Assembly: GCA_039090855.1 (NCBI GenBank)
Contig: CM077011.1
Coordinates: 17,671,001 to 17,735,000, forward strand
DNA length: 64,000 nt
Source: Macrothele yani
Taxonomy: Eukaryota > Arthropoda > Arachnida > Araneae > Macrothelidae
Direction of reading: 5' to 3'
The notes under the pieces are model-generated. The model was not told where the DNA came from. It worked only from the letters and a program-made list of their open reading frames with translations, and ran no database searches. Made by a program: the position numbers and the translations under genes. This document shows, in pieces, positions 43,278 to 53,437 of this stretch (its first letter is position 1; each line of letters starts with the position of its first letter).

Positions 43278-43649
43278 TAAACGTCTAAAGAAAGAAACTC
43301 ATATCGAATTGGTCTACATTTTAGGGACTATCAACTTCCACTCGGTTGGAAAGGCTGATTTTAGCACGTTGTTGCGAGAACTACCTTCCAATGTACCAAA
43401 ACAGAATTAATCAGGTCCTTCTCTAACATACAGCGCCTCAGCCTTGCTCGCAGTGAGTGTACCAATTCATACCAAAAGTGTCCCATGGAATTGAGATCGC
43501 GGCTCTGTGCAGTCCAGTCAAATTCTTCCACAGACATCTCATCAAGCCTTTCGTATGCGGATCTCACTTTGTGGAGGAGGGCTTTTTCTGTTGAAAAAGA
43601 AAAGGCTTCACCCAACTGTTATTATAATGTTGTGGATATAGAATTGCCT
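43278..43649. other. Possible Tc1 trace and unannotated DNA
   Basis: The minus-strand frame 43615-43361 contains SVEEFDWTAQSRDLNSMGHF, then WYELVH, which resembles a Tc1 third catalytic region (DWPAQSPDLNPIEHLWDEL) with the E changed to G. It may be an old Tc1 C-terminal scrap. Confidence 0.55.
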
Positions 43650-43941
43650 AGAATGTCTTTAGGCCGCAGCATTACAATTTCCGGGCACTACAACTTGGCA
43701 GAAAGAAATCGAAATAGTAGATGAGTATGTATACTTAGGAAAATTTATAACAATGAAGAAACAGGAAGTCATGGAAGAAGTGAAATGAAGAATAGAAATG
43801 GGATAGTCAGCTTTTGGAAAATTGAAGAGATATTTAAACAGCAAATTAAAGCCTGAGAATAGACCAAAACTCTTCAACCAATGTGTATTGCCTGTTATGT
43901 TATATGGAGCAGAGGCCTGACTAATAAAAACAGAAATAATA
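43650..43941 (+). pseudogene. LINE-B, upstream part of an interrupted copy
   Basis: Reads EIEIVDEYVYLGKFITM, then RPKLFNQCVLPVMLYGAEA, the region just after the RT fingers in endonuclease/RT proteins (compare DAYVYLGQQIS and CILPVLTYGAETW in RTE-A). Stops are present. It is cut by Tc1-9 and resumes at 45169. Confidence 0.8.
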
Positions 43942-45168
43942 CACTTATGAGCAATTGAATTAGAGATACCTGTCTAGTAACGTGTAGCACCACCTTTCCA
44001 CTGATGACGGCCGCGATTCGTCTCGTCATGGACTCGACAAGACACCAGAAGGGTTGGGAAGCCGTACGGATCCACGACCCCTGAACAAGCTCCCACCGTT
44101 CACGAAGATTTGATGGAGGGGGGGAGGTTCAGACCCTCAAACATCTCTCTCGATGGTATCGCAGATGTGCTCGATGGAATTGAGGTCATGTGATCTAGCT
44201 GGCCAAGGAAGCGAGGTCACGTCGGTGGAGTGTTCATCCAACCATTCGCATACAATTCAAGAGCGATGGCACGTTGCATTGTCATGTTGCAGGATGAGGT
44301 CCCCAGTGTGATGTTGAAGACGCACAAACGGGAGCAAATGGTCGTCCAGGATATCCCGGTAATACGTTGACCTGTGAGGAATGATGTCACACGTACCAGG
44401 GGTCCCATTTCAGTCCACGTAAACAGTCCCCAGACGAGAATGCCACCCCCACCAGCTTGAAAAGGACCCTGCTGGCAAGAAGCATCCATCGCTTCATGTG
44501 GTTTTCGCCGTACTGGTATCCTACCATCCGCATGTACCAATGTGAATCTCGACTCATCAGTCCAGGCAACATTTTTCCACATGTCTAGGGTCCAGTGGCG
44601 TATTTTACCGCGCCCATGATACTCTTTGCACCCTATGATGTGCGGTCAACAGCGGTACGCTCGTGGGACGATGGCTTCTGTACGCCATAGTGATTAGATG
44701 GTTCTGGATGGTGCTGTTGCTTACACGTTATTGTGCACCAGCGTTAAATTGCCGAGTTATTTCTTGCACTTTGCCCCGTCTATCCGCTGTTACAATGCGA
44801 GCTAGCCAACGATGGGCCCACTCATCAACACGCTGTTGTCCACGGCAGTTGGCCCTTGCAGGGATGGTTTTACCGGATTCGTTGTACTCACGGTGCACCC
44901 GAGACACAGTGGCTCGTGAAAATCCCGGTGCCTGCACGACTTCCGAGATGGAGTGACCCATTCGTCGGGCTCCGACAATTTGCCCAGAATCAAATTCTCT
45001 CAGATGCTTCGTCTTACACATACTGCGTCTGACTCGAACTGATTCCCGTCGCATTACTCCTTATATTGTCGGATCGCTGCATACGTCATGTCGTTTCCGT
45101 TTCCAGGGCCGCCCACAACACCACATTTGCATAACGCCAGCTGCCTCTAATTCAATTGCTCTTCAGTG
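43942..45168 (-). mobile_element. Tc1-9: complete Tc1 element inside LINE-B
   Basis: TIRs CACT(T/G)A(T/A)GAGCAATTGAATT and onward match at both ends. TA lies at 43940-43941 and 45169-45170. The 1227-bp element splits one LINE copy, whose two halves rejoin cleanly if it is removed. Confidence 0.9.
43985..45054 (-). pseudogene. Tc1-9 transposase, three or more frame breaks
   Basis: 45054-44728 gives the DNA-binding half (EFDSGQIVGARRMGHSISEV, FSRATVSRVHREYNESGKT). It is followed by a stop. 44582-44217 begins at the first catalytic site (VAWTDESRFTLVHADGR) and loses frame near 44365 after SFLTGQRI. The second site (ILQHDNVP) is readable in another frame, and a third (DLNSIEH-like) near 44190. 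All three acidic residues can be traced, but no continuous protein is possible. Confidence 0.85.
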
Positions 45169-45540
45169 TAGATAATATGCAAAAAACAGAAAAACGATTT
45201 GAAATATATCTGCTAAACATAAGACTCAAAGATAAAACCAAAAATGAAGAAATAAGAGCTAAAACAAAAATTTTAGATGTTCGAGAAAACATACTTCGAA
45301 AAAAAAAAATGGAAATGGGCAGGTCACATTGCAAGGCTGAAAGACAATAGATGGACAAAAGTTATACTGGAGTGGCGGCCATATGTAGGTGAAAGATCAG
45401 CTGCAAGAAAATGGTCAGATGACATGAGGAAAACGGTTGAAATTCTTTGGCACCAACAAGATCAGGATAAAAATAGATGGAAAGAATTAGAAGATACCTA
45501 TAGCCAGAAGTGGCTATAAAATGGGTTAAAAAGAAAGAAA
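45169..45540 (+). pseudogene. LINE-B, downstream part and 3' end
   Basis: Continues the copy interrupted at 43941. KKWKWAGHIARLKDNRWTKV leads to WKELEDTYSQKWL and a stop, the C-terminal signature of these LINE proteins. The frame changes once, in an A run at 45300. The 3' end is AAATGGGTTAAAAAGAAAG. Confidence 0.83.
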
Positions 45541-45574
45541 AGAAAGATCTAGGAAAGCCCACCCCAAAATATTA

Positions 45575-46190
45575 AAAACACAACCTCAGATTATTATGCC
45601 TCCTACACCGAACAGCACAGCTGACACAACACAGTCGCAAATGCAGCTTTCAACTGACATCGTCCATACCAGAATAGTGCGTTGCACAGCCAAATTATGA
45701 AGCGTGATTCATGAAATCAGAGAAAGCATTTTCACTGCCAGAATCCACTGGCGCCGAACTGGGCACCACTCCAACCAACGCTCGCCGTGGATCTTACTGA
45801 CTTTGTGCTCGTGTGCGGCTGCTCGGCCATAGGAACCCCATCCCTTTCCAGCTACCAAAAACTCATATGGTTTGGCTTTGCTTTCGGAGGCATTTTGGAA
45901 CTCGATAACGAATGTTGCAACCGAGGATAGCCAATTTTGCCTCACCACATGCTCCAGCGCTCGATGGTCCTGCTCTGTGAATTTATGCGAATCAGTTGGT
46001 CGCGACTCCACTGTTGATGCTCCTAGATGTTTCCACTTACATCAATTATACTGTACTTGATCGGCGCCACTCCAGCAGCGCAGAAATTTCCCGAACTGAC
46101 TTGTTGTTAAGATGGCATCCTATAGCCGTACCACTTTGAAAGTCACTGAGCTATGCCGTACGACCCATTCTACTGTTCATGCTTGTCTAT
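45575..46190 (-). pseudogene. Tc1-10 transposase, N-terminal half
   Basis: The minus strand from about 46165 reads LSDFQSGTAIGCHLNNKSV then REISALLEWRRSS, a Tc1 helix-turn-helix. HKFTEQDHRALEHVVRQNWL and then GYGRAAAHEHK-type text follow, at 45970-45780. The first catalytic site has decayed (FHESRF, the D is lost, near 45705). A last trace, GVGGIII.GCVF, ends near 45575. Stops and frameshifts are present. The leftmost satellite unit is contiguous with this coding sequence. Confidence 0.85.
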
Positions 46191-48594
46191 GAACTGCTTT
46201 GTTGCTAAGATGGCATTCTATGACCCACACGTTGAATGTCACTGAGCTCTGCCGTACGACCCATTCTACTGTTCATGCATATCTATGAACTGGATTGTTG
46301 CTAAGATGGCATTTTATGACCCACACGTTGAATGTCACTGAGCTATGCCGTACGACCCATTCTACTGTTCATGCATATCTATGAACTGGCTTGTTGCTAA
46401 GATGGCATTTTATGACCCACACGTTGAATGTCACTGAGCTATGCCGAACGATCCATTCTACTGTTCATGCTTGTCTATGAACTGGCTTGTTGCTAAGATG
46501 GCATTTTATGACCCACACGTTGAATGTCACTGAGCTATGCCGTACGACCCATTCTACTGTTCATGCATGTCTATGAACTGACTTGTTGCTAAGATGGCAT
46601 CCTATGACCCACACGTTGAATGTCACTGAGCTCTGCCGTACGACCCATTCTACTATTCATGCATGTCTATGAACTGATTTGTTGCTAAGATGGCATCCTA
46701 TGACATACACATGGAATGTCACTAAGCACTGCCGTACAACCCATTCTACTGTTCATGCATGTCTATGAACTGACTTGTTGCTAAGATGGCATCCTATGAC
46801 CCACACGTGGAATGTCACTGAGCTCTGCCGTACGACCCATTCTACTGTTCATGCATGCCTATGAACTGACTTGATGCTAAGATGGCATCCTATGACCCAC
46901 ACGTGGAATGTCACTGAGCTCTGCCGTACAACCCATTCTACTGTTCATGCATGTCTATGAACTAATTTGTTGCTAAGATGGCATCCTATGACCCACACGT
47001 TGAATGTCCCTGAGCTCTGCCGTACGACCCATTCTACTGTTCATGCATGCCTATGAACTGACTTGTTGCTAAGATGGCATCCTATGACCCACACGTGGAA
47101 TGTCACTGAGCTCTGCCGTACAACCCATTCTACTGTTCATGCATGTCTATGAACTGACTTGTTGCTAAGATGGCATCCTATGACCCACACGTTGAATGTC
47201 ACTGAGCTCTGCCGTATGACCCATTCTACTGTTCATGCATGTCTATGAACTGACTTGTTGCTAAGATGGCATCCTATAACCCACACGTGAAATGTCGCTG
47301 AGCTCTGCCGTACAACCCATTCTACTGTTCATGCATGTCTATGAACTGACTTGTTGCTAAGATGGCATCCTATGACCCACACGTGGAATGTCGCTGAGCT
47401 CTGCCGTACGACCCATTCTACTGTACATGCATGTCTATGAACTGACTTGTTGCTAAGATGGCATCCTATGACCCACAAGTTGAATGTCCCTGAGCTCTGC
47501 CGTACGACCCATTCTACTGTTCATGCATGCCTATGAACTGACTTGTTGCTAAGATGGCATCCTATGACCCACACGTGGAATGTCACTGAGCTCTGCCGTA
47601 CGACCCATTCTACTGTTCATGCATGCCTATGAACTGACTTGTTGCTAAGATGGCATCCTATGACCCACACGTGGAATGTCACTGAGCTCTGCCGTACAAC
47701 CCATTCTACTGTTCATGCATGTCTATGAACTGACTTGTTGCTAAGATGGCATCCTATGACCCACACGTGGAATGTCCCTGAGCTCTGCCGTACAACCCAT
47801 TCTACTGTTCATGCATGCCTATGAACTGACTTGTTGCTAAGATGGCATCCTATGACCCACACGTGGAATGTCACTGAGCTCTGCCGTACAACCCATTCTA
47901 CTGTTCATGCATATCTATGAACTGACTTGTTGCTAAGATGGCATCCTATGACCCACACGTTGAATGTCACTGAGCTCTGCCGTATGACCCATTCTACTGT
48001 TCATGCATGCCTATGAACTGACTTGTTGCTAAGATGGCATCCTATGACCCACACGTGGAATGTCGCTGAGCTCTGCCGTACAACCCATTCTACTGTTCAT
48101 GCATGTCTATGAACTGACTTGTTGCTAAGATGGCATCCTATGACCCACACGTGGAATGTCGCTGAGCTCTGCCGTACGACCCATTCTAGTGTTCATGCAT
48201 GTCTATGAACTGACTTGTTGCTAAGATGGCATCCTATGACCCACACGTGGAATGTCGCTGAGCTCTGCCGTACAACCCATTCTACTGTTCATGCATGTCT
48301 ATGAACTGACTTGTTGCTAAGATGGCATCCTATGACCCACACGTGGAATGTCGCTGAGCTCTACCGTACGACCCATTCTAGTGTTCATGCATGTCTATGA
48401 ACTGACTTGTTGCTAAGATGGCATCCTATGACCCACACGTGGAATGTCGCTGAGCTCTGCCGTACGACCCATTCTAGTGTTCATGCATGTCTATGAACTG
48501 ACTTGTTGCTAAGATGACATCCTATGGCCCACACGTTGAATGTCACTGAGCTCTGCCGTACGATCAATTCTACCGTTCATGCTTTGCTATGATG
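46093..48594. repeat. Satellite, 96-bp unit, 26 tandem copies
   Basis: The unit runs GAACTGACTTGTTGCTAAGA, TGGCATCCTATGACCCACAC and GT(T/G)GAATGTCACTGAGCTCT, then CCATTCTACTGTTCATGCAT and GTCTAT. The period is exactly 96 bp (for example 46765 to 46861). Inner units are 95-99% alike; the edge units are the most different. On the minus strand the unit corresponds to the 5' leader and first part of the helix-turn-helix codons of Tc1-10. A TAG stop and a roughly 2-bp deletion relative to the coding copy mean it does not encode a protein. Confidence 0.97.
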
Positions 48595-48674
48595 TTTGTC
48601 AGGCCACGAATGTCTTTTTATACGTGTATAGGCAATGGCTGTGACGTATAAGAGACTTTTCACCATATAGTGTA

Positions 48675-49755
48675 TATCCGTAGAAGACGAAATCCTTGGA
48701 ATTGCATTTTTTTCTTTTATAGATTTTGCTTTGCAAGTGAAAAATTACTGTGCCAAATATATTTCATACCCCAACACGGTGTTTCATTAAACGAAGTTTT
48801 TAATTTGAAAAAGTAAATTTATATAAATGAATGGAGTTCGAAAGATGTTTTTAATCATAATCATCGTCCTGGATTTGTTTAAGGTTACGATGTTTTTGCT
48901 GTATATAGATAATATTTTGATCTATTTTTTGCCTTCGGTAGAACTTAATTACTAATACGAATTCCTCTAGATTTCAGACTCATTTTTTGTTTTGCCAGTT
49001 TTGCTTCTTTCCTGAATTTTCTGGACTCAATCCAGACAATATGTGTTACTGCTTCTGTGGCTGACAGCAATGAAAAAGTGTTTTCACTGATATATTAGAA
49101 GCCCAAAAAAATGAGGCAAGATAACAGATGTTACAGTGCAAACTTTTCGTCTCAGTTCTTTTTTCGAAACAAGGGAGAAAAAACGCCTGGCAAAGTATGC
49201 TTTTTCTAGTCAATTGAAATTTTTCACCAGTGATCTTTCGCTACAAAACAAGAACAGTTCACTACCGCATTTAGCTTTAGATTGATATCTTTCCTTTTCT
49301 TCCTTTCTCTACTCACCTTTTTCCCCGAAACGGTCTTTCATTTGTTAAAATACAGTTTTCTGCTTTTTGTGACGCTGCGGAGAAAGGTTACGAAGTACCA
49401 CATGGTCGGCAAATTCTTTTTGGAGTTAGTTTTATTGGGAAAACAAAGTTTGAAACTCAGAAAATCGAACACTGTGGGTCTTTTTCCTTGGCAGTTTTAC
49501 TTTATGCATGTCGAGTAAATGCCAATGACATTGTTGGTGTTCTTTCCAATGCAGCTTATAATTACTCTCTGCATGCACCAACATAAAAAGTGTTGCTAAT
49601 TGTCACTTTAAAAAAATGAAAACTACTTTTCGTCCAACAATATCAAATTATCTGTTGGAAAAAATATAAGTTTTGTTTCCGCTGTTTACTCTATTGGCTA
49701 AAATTGTGAAAACCTTTTGGAAAACTTGTGTTTTTAAGGTTTGGATAAGTAAAGC
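48675..49755. other. Unannotated DNA, 48675-49755
   Basis: AT-rich, with no recognised gene or element. A short AT run at 49756-49772 precedes Tc1-11. Confidence 0.4.
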
Positions 49756-49884
49756 ATATATATATATATATATACTGAGTGGCCACTTTATTATTACCAC
49801 CTGGCAGTTTTAACCAAATGAGCTAGCATAAAAAGGGAAAGCTTAGTGCTTGCGACAGTAGTAGAGTGATTTTTGGGTGACGAG

Positions 49885-51103
49885 ATGTCTGAAAAATGCG
49901 ATTTGAAGGACTTTCAACGTGTTATGATTGTAGGAGCTCGGAGCTATAGAGCGAGTATCACCGCCGAAACCGCCGCATTCGTGAAATGCTCCAGAGCAGC
50001 TGTTGTTAAGGTGTTTAAAGACTGGACTGTCAGCCAAAAAACTGGGTCCCTACGTGCAACGTGTGGTCGTCATCGACTAGTGACTGCTCGGGCGGAACGG
50101 AGAGTGTCCAGACTGGTAACAGACAAGAGAAGGACAAAAGTGCAGCAAATTACAGACCATCTTAATCAAGGATCCCCTTAATGATCTCTGCACGCACTGT
50201 TCGTTGTACACTGCATCGGACGGGATATGTTCGAACATCTTTGCTGTCTGCAGTTAACAAGAGAAAACGTCTCCAGATCGCACAGAAACACAAGGATTCG
50301 ACAGTCGATAATTGGAAACAAATTATCTGGTCCGATGAATCACGTTTATAGTTGCACCATGCCGATGGCCGAGTGCGAATTTGGCGGAAACAGCACGAAA
50401 GCATGGACCCCAAATGCATTGCTACAACCCTTCAAAGCCGCTCCGGTTGCGCAGTGGTCTAAGGCGCTGGCCTCTGATCATTCGTCCGTAAGGGGTCCGG
50501 GTTCGAATCCCAGTGAGGCATGGATGTTGTGTTTGTCCTACGGCACTGGCTCTCTCCCTTGCCTGGAACCAGTGACCCTAAATTAGCGACGGGCGACTGC
50601 TTATAGCCCATTGAGTTTCTCACGGTGGTCGTTAAACCTCCGATCAAATAAAACCCCTTCAAGCTAGTGCAGGCAACGTTATGGTTTGGTGAATGTTTTC
50701 CTGGCATGCTTTGGTCCCTCTAATTCGTGTTGATCAACGTCAGACACTGACATGCACATCATATCTCAACATCGTTGCGGACCAAGTGCATGATGTCATG
50801 TAGATGGTTTATTCCAATGGCGATGGCTACTTTCAACAAGATAATACGTCCTGCCATAGTGCTCCTATTGTACAGGATTGGTTTCAGGAACATACCGGTG
50901 AGTTTACTGTGCTTAGTTGGCCCCCACAATCTCCAGATCTCAACTCCATTGACAATTTGTGGGATAAAGTTGAACGAGCCATCCACAACCCTGCAATCTC
51001 ACACTCCTGGAAAATGCTATTCATCAAGCATGGTCTCAAATTCCACAAACCACCAATCAACATCTCGTGGAGTTCATGCCACGAAGAATCGACGCAGTGT
51101 TAA
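49885..51103 (+). pseudogene. Tc1-11 transposase, frameshifted and SINE-split
   Basis: ATG at 49885 opens MSEKCDLKDFQRVMIVGARS with a helix-turn-helix (CSRAAVVKVFKDW). The frame ends at 50181 and continues in another (ARTVRCTLHRTGYVR, then IIWSDESRL). The SINE then interrupts. After it the second D is in YFQQDNTSCH and the third site reads SPDLNSIDNLWD, so D replaces E, with 36 residues between them. Several stops, including TAG at about 50350 and 50803. Confidence 0.87.
50436..50654 (+). mobile_element. SINE-A copy 9 inside Tc1-11
   Basis: Full-length plus-strand SINE with A box (TTGCGCAGTGG) and B box (GGTTCGAATCC). An 8-bp TSD (CCCTTCAA) lies at 50428-50435 and 50655-50662. It interrupts transposase codons after ATTLQ. 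Confidence 0.92.
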
Positions 51104-51255
51104 AGGCAAAAGGTGGCCGAAAGAAGTACTGATGGGGTGGTCATAATATAGTGGACACTCAGTGTATATGCTAAGTGCTACTCTGAGGATCTCTTGTAGC
51201 CACTCCCATTAACATTCACGTACCCTCCCCTTTTTTTCACACAGTTTCACTTATA

Positions 51256-52796
51256 CACTGCCGGACAATTGCTAAGGACGGATGACAATAGCAACGATAG
51301 CAACCATAAAATGGAAGGCAGGAAAATGGGGAAATTAGCATGAGTGCGGGATACAGTAAGACGTGTTGTGCGTATGCAAATTTTGGAATGCCGAACTTGT
51401 TCGTGACGTCATAGCGCTGATAAGAGATATAAAGGATTTGACGCGTATTGACCGTTGTTGTTCAAACGCAAAGTTGAAAGGGAAAGAATCAATTGACGAA
51501 CTTGCAATTTTCAGTATGTCTTCCCGACATCCCCTAGATGATGTTACGCGTGGCCGTATTATTGGCAAGATTGAAGAAGGGCGAAAAATAACAGATGTTG
51601 CCAGGGAGTTCGACGTCAGCCACAGTGTTGTTTCAAGGCTTTGGAAATCATTTCAAACAAATGGAGAGTGTAGCAAACGTCACGGGGGAGGTCGTGTTCG
51701 CAGTACGACACCTGCAGAAGATCGGTACATAGTGCTATCAACAAAAAGACACCGGCGCGGCACAGCTAGTGAGGTAGACAATCAGTTTATGGCTGCTACT
51801 GGCAAGCGGATCTCCCGAAAAATTGTCACCAGACGTTTGCATGAAGGAGAACTATACGCCCGCCGTCCTGTTGTGTGCATCCCATTGTCCAGACGTCACC
51901 GTATCGCCCGTTTGCAATGGTGACATCAACATCGCAATTGGACTGATAACGACTGGTCTGCTGTCCTCTTCTCAGATGAGAGTAGATACAGTCTATCGTC
52001 TGATTGTCGACGACAACTGATCTGGCGTGATAGTGGTACTGCATATTGTCCAGCAAACATACAGGAATGGGAACGATATCCGACATGTAGTGTCATGGTA
52101 TGGGCTGGCATCATGATCAATGGCCGTACGTCCCTCTATGTGCTCCCAACTGGGACTATGACTGGCCAACGATACATTAATGATGTTCTGCTACCTCATG
52201 TTTGCATGTTCCGTGGTGCTGTCGGTGATAGATTTATTTTCATGACCGACAACGCAACATGTCATCGAACAGTCGCTGTCCTAGAGTGTCTTGAGAGCAA
52301 GGATATTAAACGCCTCGTATGGCCAGCACGTTCTTCAGATCTGAATCCCATTGAAAATGCGTGTGATGCTTTGGGGAGGAGTCTTGCTGGTCGCCAATAC
52401 CCTCCAATAAACAAGGACACCCTCATCCGTGCACTGACAGAGGAATGGGATAACTTACCCCAACAGCTGCTTGATAATGTTGTGCAAAGCATGACACGAC
52501 GTGTGGAATCTTGCATTGCCGTCCATGGTGGCCATATCCCGTATTGACATCTTATGCCAAAACGCCTGCGGAGGGTAATTGCATTTTTTTCACGTTTACG
52601 TATTCTGCACAAAATGGCCTGTTTGTCCCTTGAACACGTTCCAAAGCCTTCTGGATTTCAGAGCACCATAAATTGTCTTTCTTGTAATGAACTGGCATTC
52701 TGTCATTATTTTATTTCACTTGGCATCCAACCACACTTACTTTTTTATGCGGTAAATAGCCGTTTATGATCCGTCCTTAGCAATTGTCCAGCAGTG
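51256..52796 (+). mobile_element. Tc1-12: best preserved Tc1 element
   Basis: 1541 bp. TIRs CACTGC(C/T)GGACAATTGCTA and onward are matched for about 28 bp. TA lies at 51254-51255 and 52797-52798. The element is structurally complete. Confidence 0.96.
51516..52547 (+). pseudogene. Tc1-12 transposase, full length with a single stop
   Basis: One frame of 343 residues plus stop, the usual Tc1 length. The start ATG at 51516 opens MSSRHPLDDVTRGRIIGKIE. The first helix-turn-helix covers about residues 8-50 (ITDVAREFDVSHSVVSRLW) and a second DNA-binding segment follows to about residue 120. The only lesion seen is TGA at 51921-51923 (codon 136). The catalytic D residues lie in VLFSDESRY (about residue 155) and FMTDNATCH. 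The E is in SSDLNPIEN with the classical 34-residue spacing. The C-terminus SCIAVHGGHIPY is intact. A longer frame reaches upstream to 51363, but the context and family length favour 51516. Confidence 0.93.
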
Positions 52797-52798
52797 TA

Positions 52799-53425
52799 TT
52801 TCTCAGTTCAATACACTTCTAACTTTAACTGTCTCTATGCCAGATGCCGTCCGTTTATATTTGAGGTTTTATGAGTTCAAGCTTCCAGTGACGACCGTGA
52901 CCCATTTTGAGAGCGGGTTTGCCTAGAACCACACTTTCAGATCTATTTGTGTAGTTTGATTTTTATCATTCCCAGTGGCTTAGGGAACACGATGGCGGTC
53001 TTTTTTGGCGATGCGCGACCTTTTTTGGCAATGCGCGACCTTTTTCCGTCTACGAAAAGCCACTGCTTACGTGGCGGTGTTCCCCTGATGAGTACGACAC
53101 GATGCTTTTTTGATTCCCGTTCTGTGTGTTGTGGTAAGTTGTACCTTTTTAAGGCAAATTTTATTTTAAGGGGTTTCTGATTTGTTCTGTGAGGTTTGGG
53201 TTGGCATTTGATTGGGGGGGGGGGGGGTAACCCGTTCGTAGTTGTTTGTAAAGGTGCCTGAATTCAATCTTTGCTGGACGTTTCTTCAGCTTGTCTACAG
53301 GTTCATTCGGTTTGTGATTTGGTTTGAACCTTTGCTGTTTTTTCGTGTTGGGTGTATCCAGGGTGTTTCGTTCAGAACATTGGTACGTTTTTGAGTTTTC
53401 GAGTTTGAGTTTGCAGTAAGAATTA
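52799..53425. other. Unannotated DNA, 52799-53425
   Basis: Contains a short triplication of GCGACCTTTTTT(G)G at 52995-53045 and a run of about 14 G at 53214-53227. No gene. Confidence 0.45.
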
Positions 53426-53437
53426 TCTTATTTATAT

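Larger units (their letters stand above)
45575..48672 (-). mobile_element. Tc1-10: Tc1 element inflated by an internal satellite
   Basis: The right end has a Tc1 5' TIR starting CACTATATGGTGAAAAG at 48672, followed by TA at 48673-48674. Its 5' leader runs to about 48595. The 96-bp satellite (46093-48594) comes next, and then the remainder of the transposase (46092-45575). The left TIR is missing. The array is therefore inside the element, between its 5' leader and most of its gene. Confidence 0.83.
49773..51164 (+). mobile_element. Tc1-11: Tc1 element carrying a SINE
   Basis: TIRs (T/C)ACTGAGTG(G/T)CCACT at both ends. TA lies at 49771-49772, at the end of a TA run, and at 51165-51166. Without the SINE it is about 1165 bp. 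Confidence 0.9.

Noticed and set aside
46093..48594. CRISPR-like array
   Set aside because: Whole 96-bp units repeat with no unique spacers, and the source is a Tc1 element in an animal genome.
53214..53227. G-quadruplex element
   Set aside because: A single unbroken G run without the spaced G tracts expected of a defined quadruplex, most likely a simple homopolymer.
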